A stretch of 15,089 nt of DNA from Euryarchaeota archaeon UBA242 (GTDB lineage Archaea; Thermoplasmatota; Poseidoniia; Poseidoniales; Poseidoniaceae): NCBI GenBank assembly GCA_002499015.1, contig DAJY01000056.1, forward strand, positions 4,976 to 20,064, given 5' to 3'. Each line of letters opens with the position of its first letter. Positions within the stretch are counted from its first letter, which is position 1. The translations under genes were made by a program, and so were the position numbers. Shown in pieces: positions 6,731 to 15,089 of this stretch. Under the pieces are notes generated by a model. It worked only from the letters and a program-made list of their open reading frames with translations, ran no database searches and was not told the origin of the DNA.

Positions 6731-9700
6731 ATGGAACAAAAATCAGGTACTTCGCAAGGACCATTCCTAGCGTGGCTAATTGGGCCACTTGCTATGCTGC
6801 TTGCAATCGCTGCCATCAAGATTACAGGAATTAATTTTGATCTAAATATGAACAACCTTGCACCTATGGCTATAGTTATTATTGCCAGCATAGTTGCAAC
6901 CCTACCTCGTGTCCTACGAGAAAATGAAATGCTGACAAACATGAACCTATCCCTCGCTTCGCTGTTTGTTGCAATCATTGGTGCTGAAATTATAAATTCA
7001 TACACATCATTTGGTGCTGTAAATGCTGGCATTTTCTTCCTGGTAGTCTTTTTCGGACAGATGTTAGAATCTAAAGGAAGATCTGAAATATTAACAATTT
7101 TGACATTTACGGCGATTGGATATCATTTCGCCCTAATTATGGTCGAAGCAGCAACTAGTTCTTTTTCACCTGACCATGTCTACACATATGTGAAGGAAGG
7201 CGGCGGAGCGACATTAGTCCAAAACATGGAAAGATCTGCAATTGCCTATGTTTTCTTTTCTTACCTTACCATCGCCATTATCATTGGAACTTTAGTTGCG
7301 ACCTTTGCTCGTGGGAAATTGACCACAGCAGGAGACGATGGATGGTTCTCATTTGTTGGATCTAATCATCGGGGATATAATAAAGGTAATTTGCCACTAC
7401 AAATTGCTCTTGCTGTATGGGCATTAGCTCATATCGCATCACTTTGGCACTTCAATGATGTATCTCTTGCTGACAAACTTGGAGTTACTGATGAAGCTGG
7501 TTACAGCGGATATATTGGTTATTGGGCTTCATTCATGACAGGATTAGTTGCACTAATAGTTGCAGGAATGGTAAGTGAACGCTGGAATACGCGTGCAATG
7601 CTATTGGGTTCAATGTGGGCTCTATTCCAAGTTTCGAGTTGGAATGAGGCAGGACTTTGGTCCAACTCACAACTTGAAGGTTCTTGGGGTGCAATCACGT
7701 GGTTTGGTATTACTTTCTTCATCTGTTTTGCAATTTACAAGATTTCAACCCACGAAAAGTATGGTGGATGGGCTAACTTAGAAGACCATGAATACTCTGG
7801 TGCTCGCCGATTTTGGAATGCTCATTGGGCATCCTTGATGATAGGTATGGCGTTTTTCTTCGGATTAATAATCCGTGTGCAATGGTACATAATCCCTGCA
7901 ATGAATTCCGCTGGAACTGAAACTTGGGACATGACTGGTGGTTCTGACCCTTGGTACATGAAGAGAGTTGTAGATTATATTCTTGCAAATAATGCTCATC
8001 TAGTATTTGATGCTGACAGATTTTACCCCGTAGGTGGAATAAACCCACGTCCGCCGTTATTCACATGGTCTTTGGCAGTAGGTGCAATGATTCTTACTCC
8101 ATTCTTGGGCGAAAATGCTTCTGATGCAGTTTGGTGGAGTATGCTAGGTCTGCCTGCAGTTTATGGTGCACTAACAATTCTTCCAGTAGCTGCAATCGCA
8201 AGAGATCACTCTGGCAAGGTTGCCGGAGTTCTCGCTGCATGGCTTATCGCATTTATGCCAGCCCATATCTCTCACACAACATGGGCTCTCGCAGATCACG
8301 ATGCGTTTGTATTGCTATTCATTACAATCGGATTCATGTATTGGCTTAGAGCAGTCAAGTATGCCGGAAGTGAGCGTCTTTCAAAAACAACTTCTTCCAG
8401 TCTCAGTGGTTTGATTAGTTCAGTCAACGATGTTATGACTCAACGTAAAGCTGCGTTTGCAAATGCAGTATTAGCGGGAGTGGCATTCGGTGTTGTATCA
8501 CTGGGTTGGAAGGGTTTCGTTGTAGGACCTTCTATTCTTTTCATCGCATATGCAGTTCAAGTTGCACTGAATATGTTCCGTCGCAGAGATTCTACAGCAC
8601 TAAACGTATTGTTCCTTACAATGCTAGTTGTTAATTTGATGATGGCATTACCATTCTATGGACATCCACAATTAGATTTAGTATTCGATGGAACAGGTCT
8701 GCAACCATTCTTGTTCATTCTAGGATTTACAATAGCAATTTCATATGTAACAATCGGATTTAGAGACAAGCCTTGGTTACTCGTACTTGGAACGCTATTG
8801 ATTGGAGGAATTGTTTTCTTTGGTATCTTATTCGTATTGAAGTTCTTCGAAATCTCAAATGCTTGGGATGTTCTATTAACTGGTTCTGGTTACTTCGCCA
8901 AGACCAAGATTTTCGATACTGTTGCTGAAGCGAATGCCCCACAGCGAGGACAATTATTTGCCTCATTCGGACCTATTTTGTTTGTCATCTCACTGGCAAT
9001 GGGTGTTTTATTAGCATGGGACGGACTAAGAACTCGTAAACAAACATCAGTTGTTTTCAGTATCTGGATTTTCGCTGCTTGTTTCATGTCTTGGAATGCA
9101 GCACGTTTCATGTTCAACGCAACACCAGCAATTGCTATCCTCGGTGCATCAGGAATGGCATCACTTTGGAAGTGGTCTAATTGGGAAGGATTGAATCGTT
9201 CCTGGAGAAAGTTCGGAATTCGTACTCCTGCTGACAGAATCACGGGATTGAGGAAAGCCGTTTGGAAAACTCCTTCATTCTCTGCAATCTTGCTAGTAAT
9301 GGTTATGCTGCTAGGTCAACATGCTACATATGGTATAGATGCAGCAATGCCTCGCTCTATGGGCGAAAGTGAAATGGATGAAAATATTTACAATTTGGTG
9401 CCAGATATCCTAAGATGGGATGATTTCGGTTTTTCATTGCTAGATAGCAGCCCATATGATGGGAATTGGTATCTCGGCTCTTTCGGTTCTGGTTTCAATG
9501 ACCAAGGATGGAATCGTGCTTACGATTGGCTGGCAAATCAAGATACCGATGAGAGTTTCTCTGAAAGACCTGCTTTCGTTTCTTGGTGGGATTATGGTTT
9601 CCAGGCATTAAACAACGGTAAGCATCCATCTGTTTCGGATAACTTCCAATCAGGAATTCCTGCAACTGGAAACATGTTACTTGCTAGAAGCCAGGAAGAT

Positions 9701-12700
9701 TTGGTTTCAATGTTTATTTGGCAACTAGCCGAAGGTGATATTGCATATAACGAAGATCGGACTGATGAATATCAAATGACTACTACATTCTCTGGTATTA
9801 TAGAGAATCACCTAACACCTGCTCAATTCGATGAATTTGTTAAGATTGAAACCAATATAAATAATGGCCAGATGATTGACTTTATCGAAGCAAACTCCTT
9901 TGAGGTTTACAAGACTAACAGAGATGTTGCAATGGCCAAACAGTCTTCGATATCAAATGGTGCTGAGACTTTATACCGTATCTATGAAGATGGTGAAAGA
10001 ATGCTCTGTACTTCTGTTTTATCCGAGACTTGTATTGATGGTGATTGGTCTCAAGAATTCGAAGCAAATCGTACTTTCTCTAACAATGTTAGAACTGGTC
10101 AAGATACGGTACTGGCAACAACTCACTATATTATTGGTGATTATTGGTATACTGCAGATTTAGTCGAAGAATTTGACTCAGTTTCAACCAACATCCACAG
10201 GAAGAATGCACGATTAGCATTGACTGTACAGTTATTGAATGAATCATTAACCTCATCACAAATAATTAACCTATACGATGATATTATCGGAATGGAAGGC
10301 TACTATGATGTTCAAGATTACGATGCAGCCCCAGGTGAAACAGTATCACGTGACCACGAAATTAGATATTTAGCAGTTGACAACAGACTATACCCAAGAG
10401 CAGGACGATATACTGCAGATCAGAATTACAATAGGGGGCAACCCATGGGTATCTTTGGTGCTCCATCTACATTATCTGGACAAGATGTTGGAACATTCAT
10501 GAGTACAGTCTATGAAACCACCCGTGGTGGCTTTGCACAAGAGATGACAGTAGCTGAAGTTGATGAAGCAATGTACCAAGATATGCTAAATCAGCAAGCA
10601 GGTGCAGACGTAGACCTCTTATCGATTAGTGATGTGAGAGTTGACCACTCAGCAGCCTTCTTTGATACGATGCTAGCGCGTTCCTATGTTGGATATGGTG
10701 CAAGTACTCTCGGGATGGATACTGCTGATAGCAATCCTCAACCTGCACAGCACTTTGATTTGCAAGGTAGCCCTGGAAGTTATTTCGCACAGTCAGTGCC
10801 TTTGCCTGGTGCAATGCTGAACCATTTCGTAATCTCAAATTGGTATAGTGAAGACCCAGCAGATGTTGCAGGTCAGGCAAATACCTACGTCAAGATTCTA
10901 AAGTACTATTCTGGAGCAGAAGTTTCAGGGCAAGTAAAAATGACCGATGACGGTCAAGGCCTACCTAATGTTAGAATCTTAATAGAAAGAGATGCATTCT
11001 CCGGCGAGGGTACATCTGACTTGGACGAAGACACATATTGGATTCCAATTGGATTTACTGATGCTGATGAGAATGGTGATTGGTCCTATACAGTTCCAGC
11101 AGGAAGAATACGTGTAAGCGCTTTTGCTGGTGAATTCGACCCTACAATGGCAGATGCAAATATTCGCTCAGGCGATGCAGCCAATAACCTTCAAGATTTA
11201 TTCAATGATAATAATGAAGATAGATCCGTCTATGATATTACCTCAATCCTAGGACAAGTCGCAAACATGAGTTGGCTCGGAGAGAATGAATTGAATGTTA
11301 CAGGAAATCAAGCAGATCGAATTGTACCGATTGAAGTTGCACTTGACATTGAAGTAAAGAGCAGTGGTGTATCTGGTTTAATCACTTGGAGCGGTCATGA
11401 ATCGTTCGAAGGTGAAGCGATTGAAGATGCGAAGTTTATCTTGCGTAATATTTGGTCAATGACCGATAACTATTCGATTACAACAACTAGCGGTTCTTTC
11501 ACCACCGAAGAAACTAGAATTTTACAGGGAACTGGAGAAGTTACATTTTCTGATGAAGGTACCTTTGATAGCACAGGAGTTGCTTACGCGGAAGATTTCA
11601 CTGGAACATTTACGAGAACTATCGCAGATTCTAGAACATACTTCGGTAACGGTACATGGAACGGAAATGGATTGCTCGAATCTTCATGGCTTGAGAATTC
11701 ATCTTCTGTTGTTCCTTGTACTACTGATAATAACACTGATTCAGTGATGCCTGTAAATGAAACCGTTTGTGTATCTGATGATACAGGACAATTAACAGTT
11801 TACTTACTATCGGGTGAAGTTAACGCAACGGGTAGTTTGACCTCTCAAGGAACCTCGACTCTTATCAAGACCCTTGAAGGTGCTACCTTTGAAGGAACAG
11901 GTTCCTTTGCTGGTATTGGTACAATTAACGGAACAGGATTGTTCGTTGGTTCCGGTTACTTCTCAGGACCAATGGTTCAAGCAGGTTCATTCTATCAAAC
12001 CGGTTTGGTTCCAGGTATGTACAACATGATTGCAGTCTTAGATAACGGCAAGGAAGTATTACTTCCAGACCCAGTTGAAGTTGGTATCAATCCATCGTAT
12101 GATTTGCAATTAGATTTACCTGGTTCAATCTTCTTTGACACAATGAAGGGTATGGACGATGAGGTGATTGCTAATCTTACATTCGAGTTAATCGACACAA
12201 TACTTGGGATTGAAAAGGCTGTTGAGATCACTACCGATGAGAATGGTAACTTCTCATATGGCCCTATTACAAGCGGAGAATATTTCTATCGTATCGACCT
12301 TGATTCTGATGGATGGTATGAGTTAAACGAGACTCTATTGGTTCGTGGTGATTCTGAAAACTTTAGTTTGGCTTTCGCAGTACCTACAATGACTGATTTG
12401 TCAATAACTCTTGTATCTCCAACAGACATCAATGGTGAAGCACTAACAGATGTTGCAAATAGGACTCTAAGATTCTCTAATGACTTAGATGATTTGATGA
12501 CTGTTGAAGCAACCTCTGATGAAAATGGTACTATAACAGTGGAACTTGCACAAGGTCCATTCACAATTTCAGATGAATCTGATGATGATTATGTACTATT
12601 CAATTCATATGAAGTCACTCTTGATGATGATGCATTTGAGTTGTCATATGCAATAGCTACTTGGGCAAATGGAACCATTAGAGCAGTTAACGGTACAATG

Positions 12701-15089
12701 GATTACGATGTTTGGTACCAAGATGAAGAGCAGTGGGAAGCTAATTCACAGCCTGCTTCAGGTCTAACAGTTAATTTCACATCAGGAGATCTTCTCTTCA
12801 CTACTTCTACTGATACAAATGGAAGTTACAGTGTTCGTTTGCCAGCAGGAAGTGTGTTCCAAATGACTGCAATGTCACTGTTCTCAGCAATGAGTGCCGG
12901 TCAAATTGTAAATGCAGAACCTGATATGGTAGAACTTGGAATCTTGTATTTGGCTCCAACCGGATACGTTCATGGTCAAGTATTCTTATACGATAACACA
13001 ACTCTTTGGGATTCATCTAATCCTGGATTTGAGCAAGTGACGGTTACTGCTACAGATTCTAGTGGTGTCGAATGGACTACTGAATTAGATGCATATGGTA
13101 AATTTGGTCTATATATTCAGGCAGGATTGACAAATGTATCCTTGCCAGAAGGCAAGTTGAACAGTGTCAATATTGAAGGATTTAATGTGATTGCAAATGG
13201 GGACTTATCAATGCTTCAGTTAATTGTTAATCCTGATTCACAAATAGTGAGATTCCATGTCTTTATGGATGCAGGAGGCGATGGTGAAATGGTGAATGGA
13301 ACATTGGTTTCACCAGATTTCACATTATCATCTAGTTATGAATTCATAGATGACATCAATATCACATCTGCAAATTATACTGCACCTGGTATCGTAGAAA
13401 TAGAATTGCAGCCTGGTGCTTACAGTTTGATGTTCAATATTACCCTTGCTAGTGATGAGAATGCTACAGATTATTCATTATCTTCTTCCAACTCACCGTT
13501 TAATGTTTATGTGGGACTCGAAGAAATGGAGAACTATACTGTTGCTTTGACTAACAAATTCCTAGTTTCTGGAACTTTAACAGATTCAAACGGAAGTGGT
13601 ATGTCAACAATATTCCAGTTATGGGATTCTGATGGTTCTGATTGGATAAATATTGAATCTGATGAGAATGGTTCATTTACTGATTATGTTGAAGAAGGAG
13701 ACTGGATTGTTGTAGTCGCACCATTCCTTGATGATGACAATGGTACTGAGCAATTACGCAGTGTATTGAGCGTTAATGCGCAGTCGTCACGTACTGAACT
13801 AGTATTACAGACTAGTACTTCCATTGAAGTTTCATTCACTTTGAGTGAAGCGATAACCGAAGTTAATTTAGCAGATACTCGTGTAACTCTAGTAAGTCAT
13901 GAGGGATTGGGCAATATCACATTGGAGAAGACTGATGCAGATGGTAATGTGACCTTTGATGCATATCCAGGGCAATGGAGTTTATTCTTGAACAGTACTA
14001 TGCCACAGAAGCAGTGGACTCTTGATACATCAAGCGATGTGTACAATATTACAGATTCTAATGGTACAATGGAAATCGGAACAGTTTATGCAGATTTAGT
14101 TGTGGAAATTGGCGGAAAGATCTTCTGGGATTTGAATGAAGACGATGCTGCCAGTTTGTTTGAGGGAGTTCCTGATGTCAATGTTACAATCATGGGATCC
14201 AATAATACGGTCATCAATGAAACCATCATCACCGATAGTGAAGGTGTCTGGAGTCTATTTGTTCCACTAAGAGATATTTATTCGGTGTCAATTGACAAGG
14301 AAGGATTCGCAAGTGAAATATACGATATCGATGAAACAGGTGGATTCCCTGTTTACGATACTATGGCTTCGCATGATATTGAAATGAATGCAGGAAATGT
14401 ATCGGTTAGTGGAAATGTAACCGATATACAAGGTTTAAACAGATTAACGAATGCAACAATTACTCTATATCCAGCTCTAGATCTTGAGCGAGACACCATC
14501 TCACTCACTGGAACTATGGTCGATGATATACTAACTTGGAATGCAGTAATTACACCAGGTAAATGGATAGTTGTAGTTGCTGAAGCAAACCCTGGTGAAA
14601 ACGGCGGTGGAATTGCAGTTGGACTACTAGAAGCAAGTGTTGCTGATGGTGGGACTTTGGACTTAGAGATGTCTCTAGGTGGCTGGGCTGTATTAACAAC
14701 TACATGGGCAGATATAGGCTTTGAACCGCATCATGCAGGTTCAGATGACGCAGGTTACTCTATGATCACAGAACCGGTAGTGGTTGAAGTGAGTATTGGA
14801 AGTGGATTAGTTTGGGAAATGCCTATTGCAGCAGATGGAACACTACGTATTCTGCTACCTTCGGGTGACTTTGATATTGATTCATCTTTCGTTACCATCC
14901 AACACGAGGACGAACTTGAAATGAAGTACAACGCTGGTGTAAACAGTAATATTGATGCAGACAGTCAATCACTGACACTTGAGTTCAACAGAAGAATCAA
15001 TTCAGGATCTAGTATTCAAGTGGTCAGTGGAAGCATTACAAATGCAACCTCTATTGATGACGATGACAATAAATTGATGGCTGATGAAT
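6731..15089 (+). CDS. stt3: Giant Stt3/AglB-family oligosaccharyltransferase with N-terminal membrane module and C-terminal Ig-like repeats (partial, 3' end outside window)
   Basis: This gene encodes the catalytic subunit that moves a lipid-linked glycan onto Asn of N-X-S/T sequons on the outer face of the membrane. The frame is open for 2786 codons; I checked its phase at many points. Residues 1-340 hold about 10 hydrophobic helices of unrecognised family. The canonical core starts near 358 (RRFWNAHW). It contains the first-loop Asp in GGSDPWYMK (D406), YPVGGINPRPPL (about 433-444), the second acidic motif DHD (522-524), the TIxE-type loop motif TVAE (730-733) and WWDYG (952-956), so it should be active. 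The core's soluble domain has a likely disulfide C1093/C1101 and ends at VKILKYYSGAEVSG (about 1387-1401). From there about ten Ig-like or carboxypeptidase-regulatory-like modules follow, with recurring D-x-NG-x-(W/F/Y) and PAG turns. About 40 sequons and only two cysteines (C1663, C1680) occur in this tail. A normal archaeal AglB has under 1000 residues. The symbol denotes the family; aglB would be equally apt. Confidence 0.93.
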   Translation, partial: MEQKSGTSQGPFLAWLIGPLAMLLAIAAIKITGINFDLNMNNLAPMAIVIIASIVATLPRVLRENEMLTNMNLSLASLFVAIIGAEIINSYTSFGAVNAGIFFLVVFFGQMLESKGRSEILTILTFTAIGYHFALIMVEAATSSFSPDHVYTYVKEGGGATLVQNMERSAIAYVFFSYLTIAIIIGTLVATFARGKLTTAGDDGWFSFVGSNHRGYNKGNLPLQIALAVWALAHIASLWHFNDVSLADKLGVTDEAGYSGYIGYWASFMTGLVALIVAGMVSERWNTRAMLLGSMWALFQVSSWNEAGLWSNSQLEGSWGAITWFGITFFICFAIYKISTHEKYGGWANLEDHEYSGARRFWNAHWASLMIGMAFFFGLIIRVQWYIIPAMNSAGTETWDMTGGSDPWYMKRVVDYILANNAHLVFDADRFYPVGGINPRPPLFTWSLAVGAMILTPFLGENASDAVWWSMLGLPAVYGALTILPVAAIARDHSGKVAGVLAAWLIAFMPAHISHTTWALADHDAFVLLFITIGFMYWLRAVKYAGSERLSKTTSSSLSGLISSVNDVMTQRKAAFANAVLAGVAFGVVSLGWKGFVVGPSILFIAYAVQVALNMFRRRDSTALNVLFLTMLVVNLMMALPFYGHPQLDLVFDGTGLQPFLFILGFTIAISYVTIGFRDKPWLLVLGTLLIGGIVFFGILFVLKFFEISNAWDVLLTGSGYFAKTKIFDTVAEANAPQRGQLFASFGPILFVISLAMGVLLAWDGLRTRKQTSVVFSIWIFAACFMSWNAARFMFNATPAIAILGASGMASLWKWSNWEGLNRSWRKFGIRTPADRITGLRKAVWKTPSFSAILLVMVMLLGQHATYGIDAAMPRSMGESEMDENIYNLVPDILRWDDFGFSLLDSSPYDGNWYLGSFGSGFNDQGWNRAYDWLANQDTDESFSERPAFVSWWDYGFQALNNGKHPSVSDNFQSGIPATGNMLLARSQEDLVSMFIWQLAEGDIAYNEDRTDEYQMTTTFSGIIENHLTPAQFDEFVKIETNINNGQMIDFIEANSFEVYKTNRDVAMAKQSSISNGAETLYRIYEDGERMLCTSVLSETCIDGDWSQEFEANRTFSNNVRTGQDTVLATTHYIIGDYWYTADLVEEFDSVSTNIHRKNARLALTVQLLNESLTSSQIINLYDDIIGMEGYYDVQDYDAAPGETVSRDHEIRYLAVDNRLYPRAGRYTADQNYNRGQPMGIFGAPSTLSGQDVGTFMSTVYETTRGGFAQEMTVAEVDEAMYQDMLNQQAGADVDLLSISDVRVDHSAAFFDTMLARSYVGYGASTLGMDTADSNPQPAQHFDLQGSPGSYFAQSVPLPGAMLNHFVISNWYSEDPADVAGQANTYVKILKYYSGAEVSGQVKMTDDGQGLPNVRILIERDAFSGEGTSDLDEDTYWIPIGFTDADENGDWSYTVPAGRIRVSAFAGEFDPTMADANIRSGDAANNLQDLFNDNNEDRSVYDITSILGQVANMSWLGENELNVTGNQADRIVPIEVALDIEVKSSGVSGLITWSGHESFEGEAIEDAKFILRNIWSMTDNYSITTTSGSFTTEETRILQGTGEVTFSDEGTFDSTGVAYAEDFTGTFTRTIADSRTYFGNGTWNGNGLLESSWLENSSSVVPCTTDNNTDSVMPVNETVCVSDDTGQLTVYLLSGEVNATGSLTSQGTSTLIKTLEGATFEGTGSFAGIGTINGTGLFVGSGYFSGPMVQAGSFYQTGLVPGMYNMIAVLDNGKEVLLPDPVEVGINPSYDLQLDLPGSIFFDTMKGMDDEVIANLTFELIDTILGIEKAVEITTDENGNFSYGPITSGEYFYRIDLDSDGWYELNETLLVRGDSENFSLAFAVPTMTDLSITLVSPTDINGEALTDVANRTLRFSNDLDDLMTVEATSDENGTITVELAQGPFTISDESDDDYVLFNSYEVTLDDDAFELSYAIATWANGTIRAVNGTMDYDVWYQDEEQWEANSQPASGLTVNFTSGDLLFTTSTDTNGSYSVRLPAGSVFQMTAMSLFSAMSAGQIVNAEPDMVELGILYLAPTGYVHGQVFLYDNTTLWDSSNPGFEQVTVTATDSSGVEWTTELDAYGKFGLYIQAGLTNVSLPEGKLNSVNIEGFNVIANGDLSMLQLIVNPDSQIVRFHVFMDAGGDGEMVNGTLVSPDFTLSSSYEFIDDINITSANYTAPGIVEIELQPGAYSLMFNITLASDENATDYSLSSSNSPFNVYVGLEEMENYTVALTNKFLVSGTLTDSNGSGMSTIFQLWDSDGSDWINIESDENGSFTDYVEEGDWIVVVAPFLDDDNGTEQLRSVLSVNAQSSRTELVLQTSTSIEVSFTLSEAITEVNLADTRVTLVSHEGLGNITLEKTDADGNVTFDAYPGQWSLFLNSTMPQKQWTLDTSSDVYNITDSNGTMEIGTVYADLVVEIGGKIFWDLNEDDAASLFEGVPDVNVTIMGSNNTVINETIITDSEGVWSLFVPLRDIYSVSIDKEGFASEIYDIDETGGFPVYDTMASHDIEMNAGNVSVSGNVTDIQGLNRLTNATITLYPALDLERDTISLTGTMVDDILTWNAVITPGKWIVVVAEANPGENGGGIAVGLLEASVADGGTLDLEMSLGGWAVLTTTWADIGFEPHHAGSDDAGYSMITEPVVVEVSIGSGLVWEMPIAADGTLRILLPSGDFDIDSSFVTIQHEDELEMKYNAGVNSNIDADSQSLTLEFNRRINSGSSIQVVSGSITNATSIDDDDNKLMADE
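11522..11990 (+). repeat. Gly-rich beta-repeat region within the stt3 tail, including a hexapeptide array
   Basis: This codes for residues 1598-1754 of the giant protein. It is rich in G, T, S and aromatics, with alternating x-G-x-G patterns (FGNGTW, WNGNGL near 1638-1646). Residues 1720-1746 (bases 11888-11968) are a clean run of (F/I)-x-G-x-G-x hexapeptides: FEGTGS, FAGIGT, INGTGL, FVGSGY, then FSG. Such six-residue periods are typical of beta-helix or beta-solenoid folds and differ from the flanking Ig-like modules. C1663 and C1680, the only cysteines of the tail, flank a sequon-rich loop inside this region. Confidence 0.6.

Noticed and set aside
6727..8048. Minus-strand reading frames opposite the N-terminal membrane module
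   Set aside because: They arise as complements of hydrophobic codons. The plus strand has a ribosome binding site and a continuous helix pattern.
8890..9243. Minus-strand reading frame of 117 codons opposite the Stt3 core
   Set aside because: It is antisense to the TVAE motif region and the following helices. Its composition is that of a complement shadow, and no start signal precedes it.
9876..11747. Short plus-strand frames inside the giant gene, suggesting it might be split or frameshifted
   Set aside because: They lie in other frames. The main frame is open throughout and encodes sensible, motif-bearing protein on both sides of each, so there is no evidence of a break.
1..15089. tRNA-associated integration site, insertion sequences or CRISPR array
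   Set aside because: No integrase or transposase motifs, no repeat of the tRNA 3' end further in, and no regularly spaced repeats were seen.

Overview
The window most likely comes from a marine planktonic archaeon of the Marine Group II lineage (Candidatus Poseidoniales). This is inferred from gene content and style, not from a database match. The DNA is AT-rich. It carries two clearly archaeal functions: an archaeal lipid enzyme (CDP-archaeol synthase) and an Stt3/AglB-type oligosaccharyltransferase. It also has a CCA-less tRNA gene, weak or absent Shine-Dalgarno sites beside probable leaderless genes, and several acidic, Cys-poor secreted proteins.

Layout. At the left edge a tRNA with a CAU anticodon lies on the minus strand. 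Two plus-strand genes follow: a secreted protein with a PGF-CTERM-like C-terminal anchor, and a three-helix membrane protein with an extracytoplasmic beta-rich domain. A minus-strand pair converges on them: carS, then a type I surface protein with a beta-helix-like region and a CARDB-like domain. purD (glycinamide ribonucleotide synthetase) is divergent from carS. After a 222-bp gap with a hairpin leader, one enormous plus-strand reading frame begins at 6731. It stays open to the right edge, 2786 complete codons without a stop.

The giant frame is the main object here. It has three parts: about 10 predicted membrane helices I do not recognise (residues 1-340), a complete Stt3/AglB catalytic core with every signature motif in order (about 358-1398), and at least 1380 residues of extracellular Ig-like/carboxypeptidase-regulatory-like modules. 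The last part contains about 40 N-X-S/T sequons and a short hexapeptide beta-repeat. The enzyme that attaches N-glycans therefore appears fused to a large tail that is itself dense in its own acceptor sites. The usual archaeal AglB is under 1000 residues and begins near the first catalytic-core helix.

Taken together, the window is a cell-envelope neighbourhood: lipid head-group activation (CarS), N-glycosylation (Stt3) and three surface proteins with three different anchoring modes. A purine-synthesis gene and a tRNA sit among them. No mobile elements, CRISPR arrays or rRNA genes were seen.
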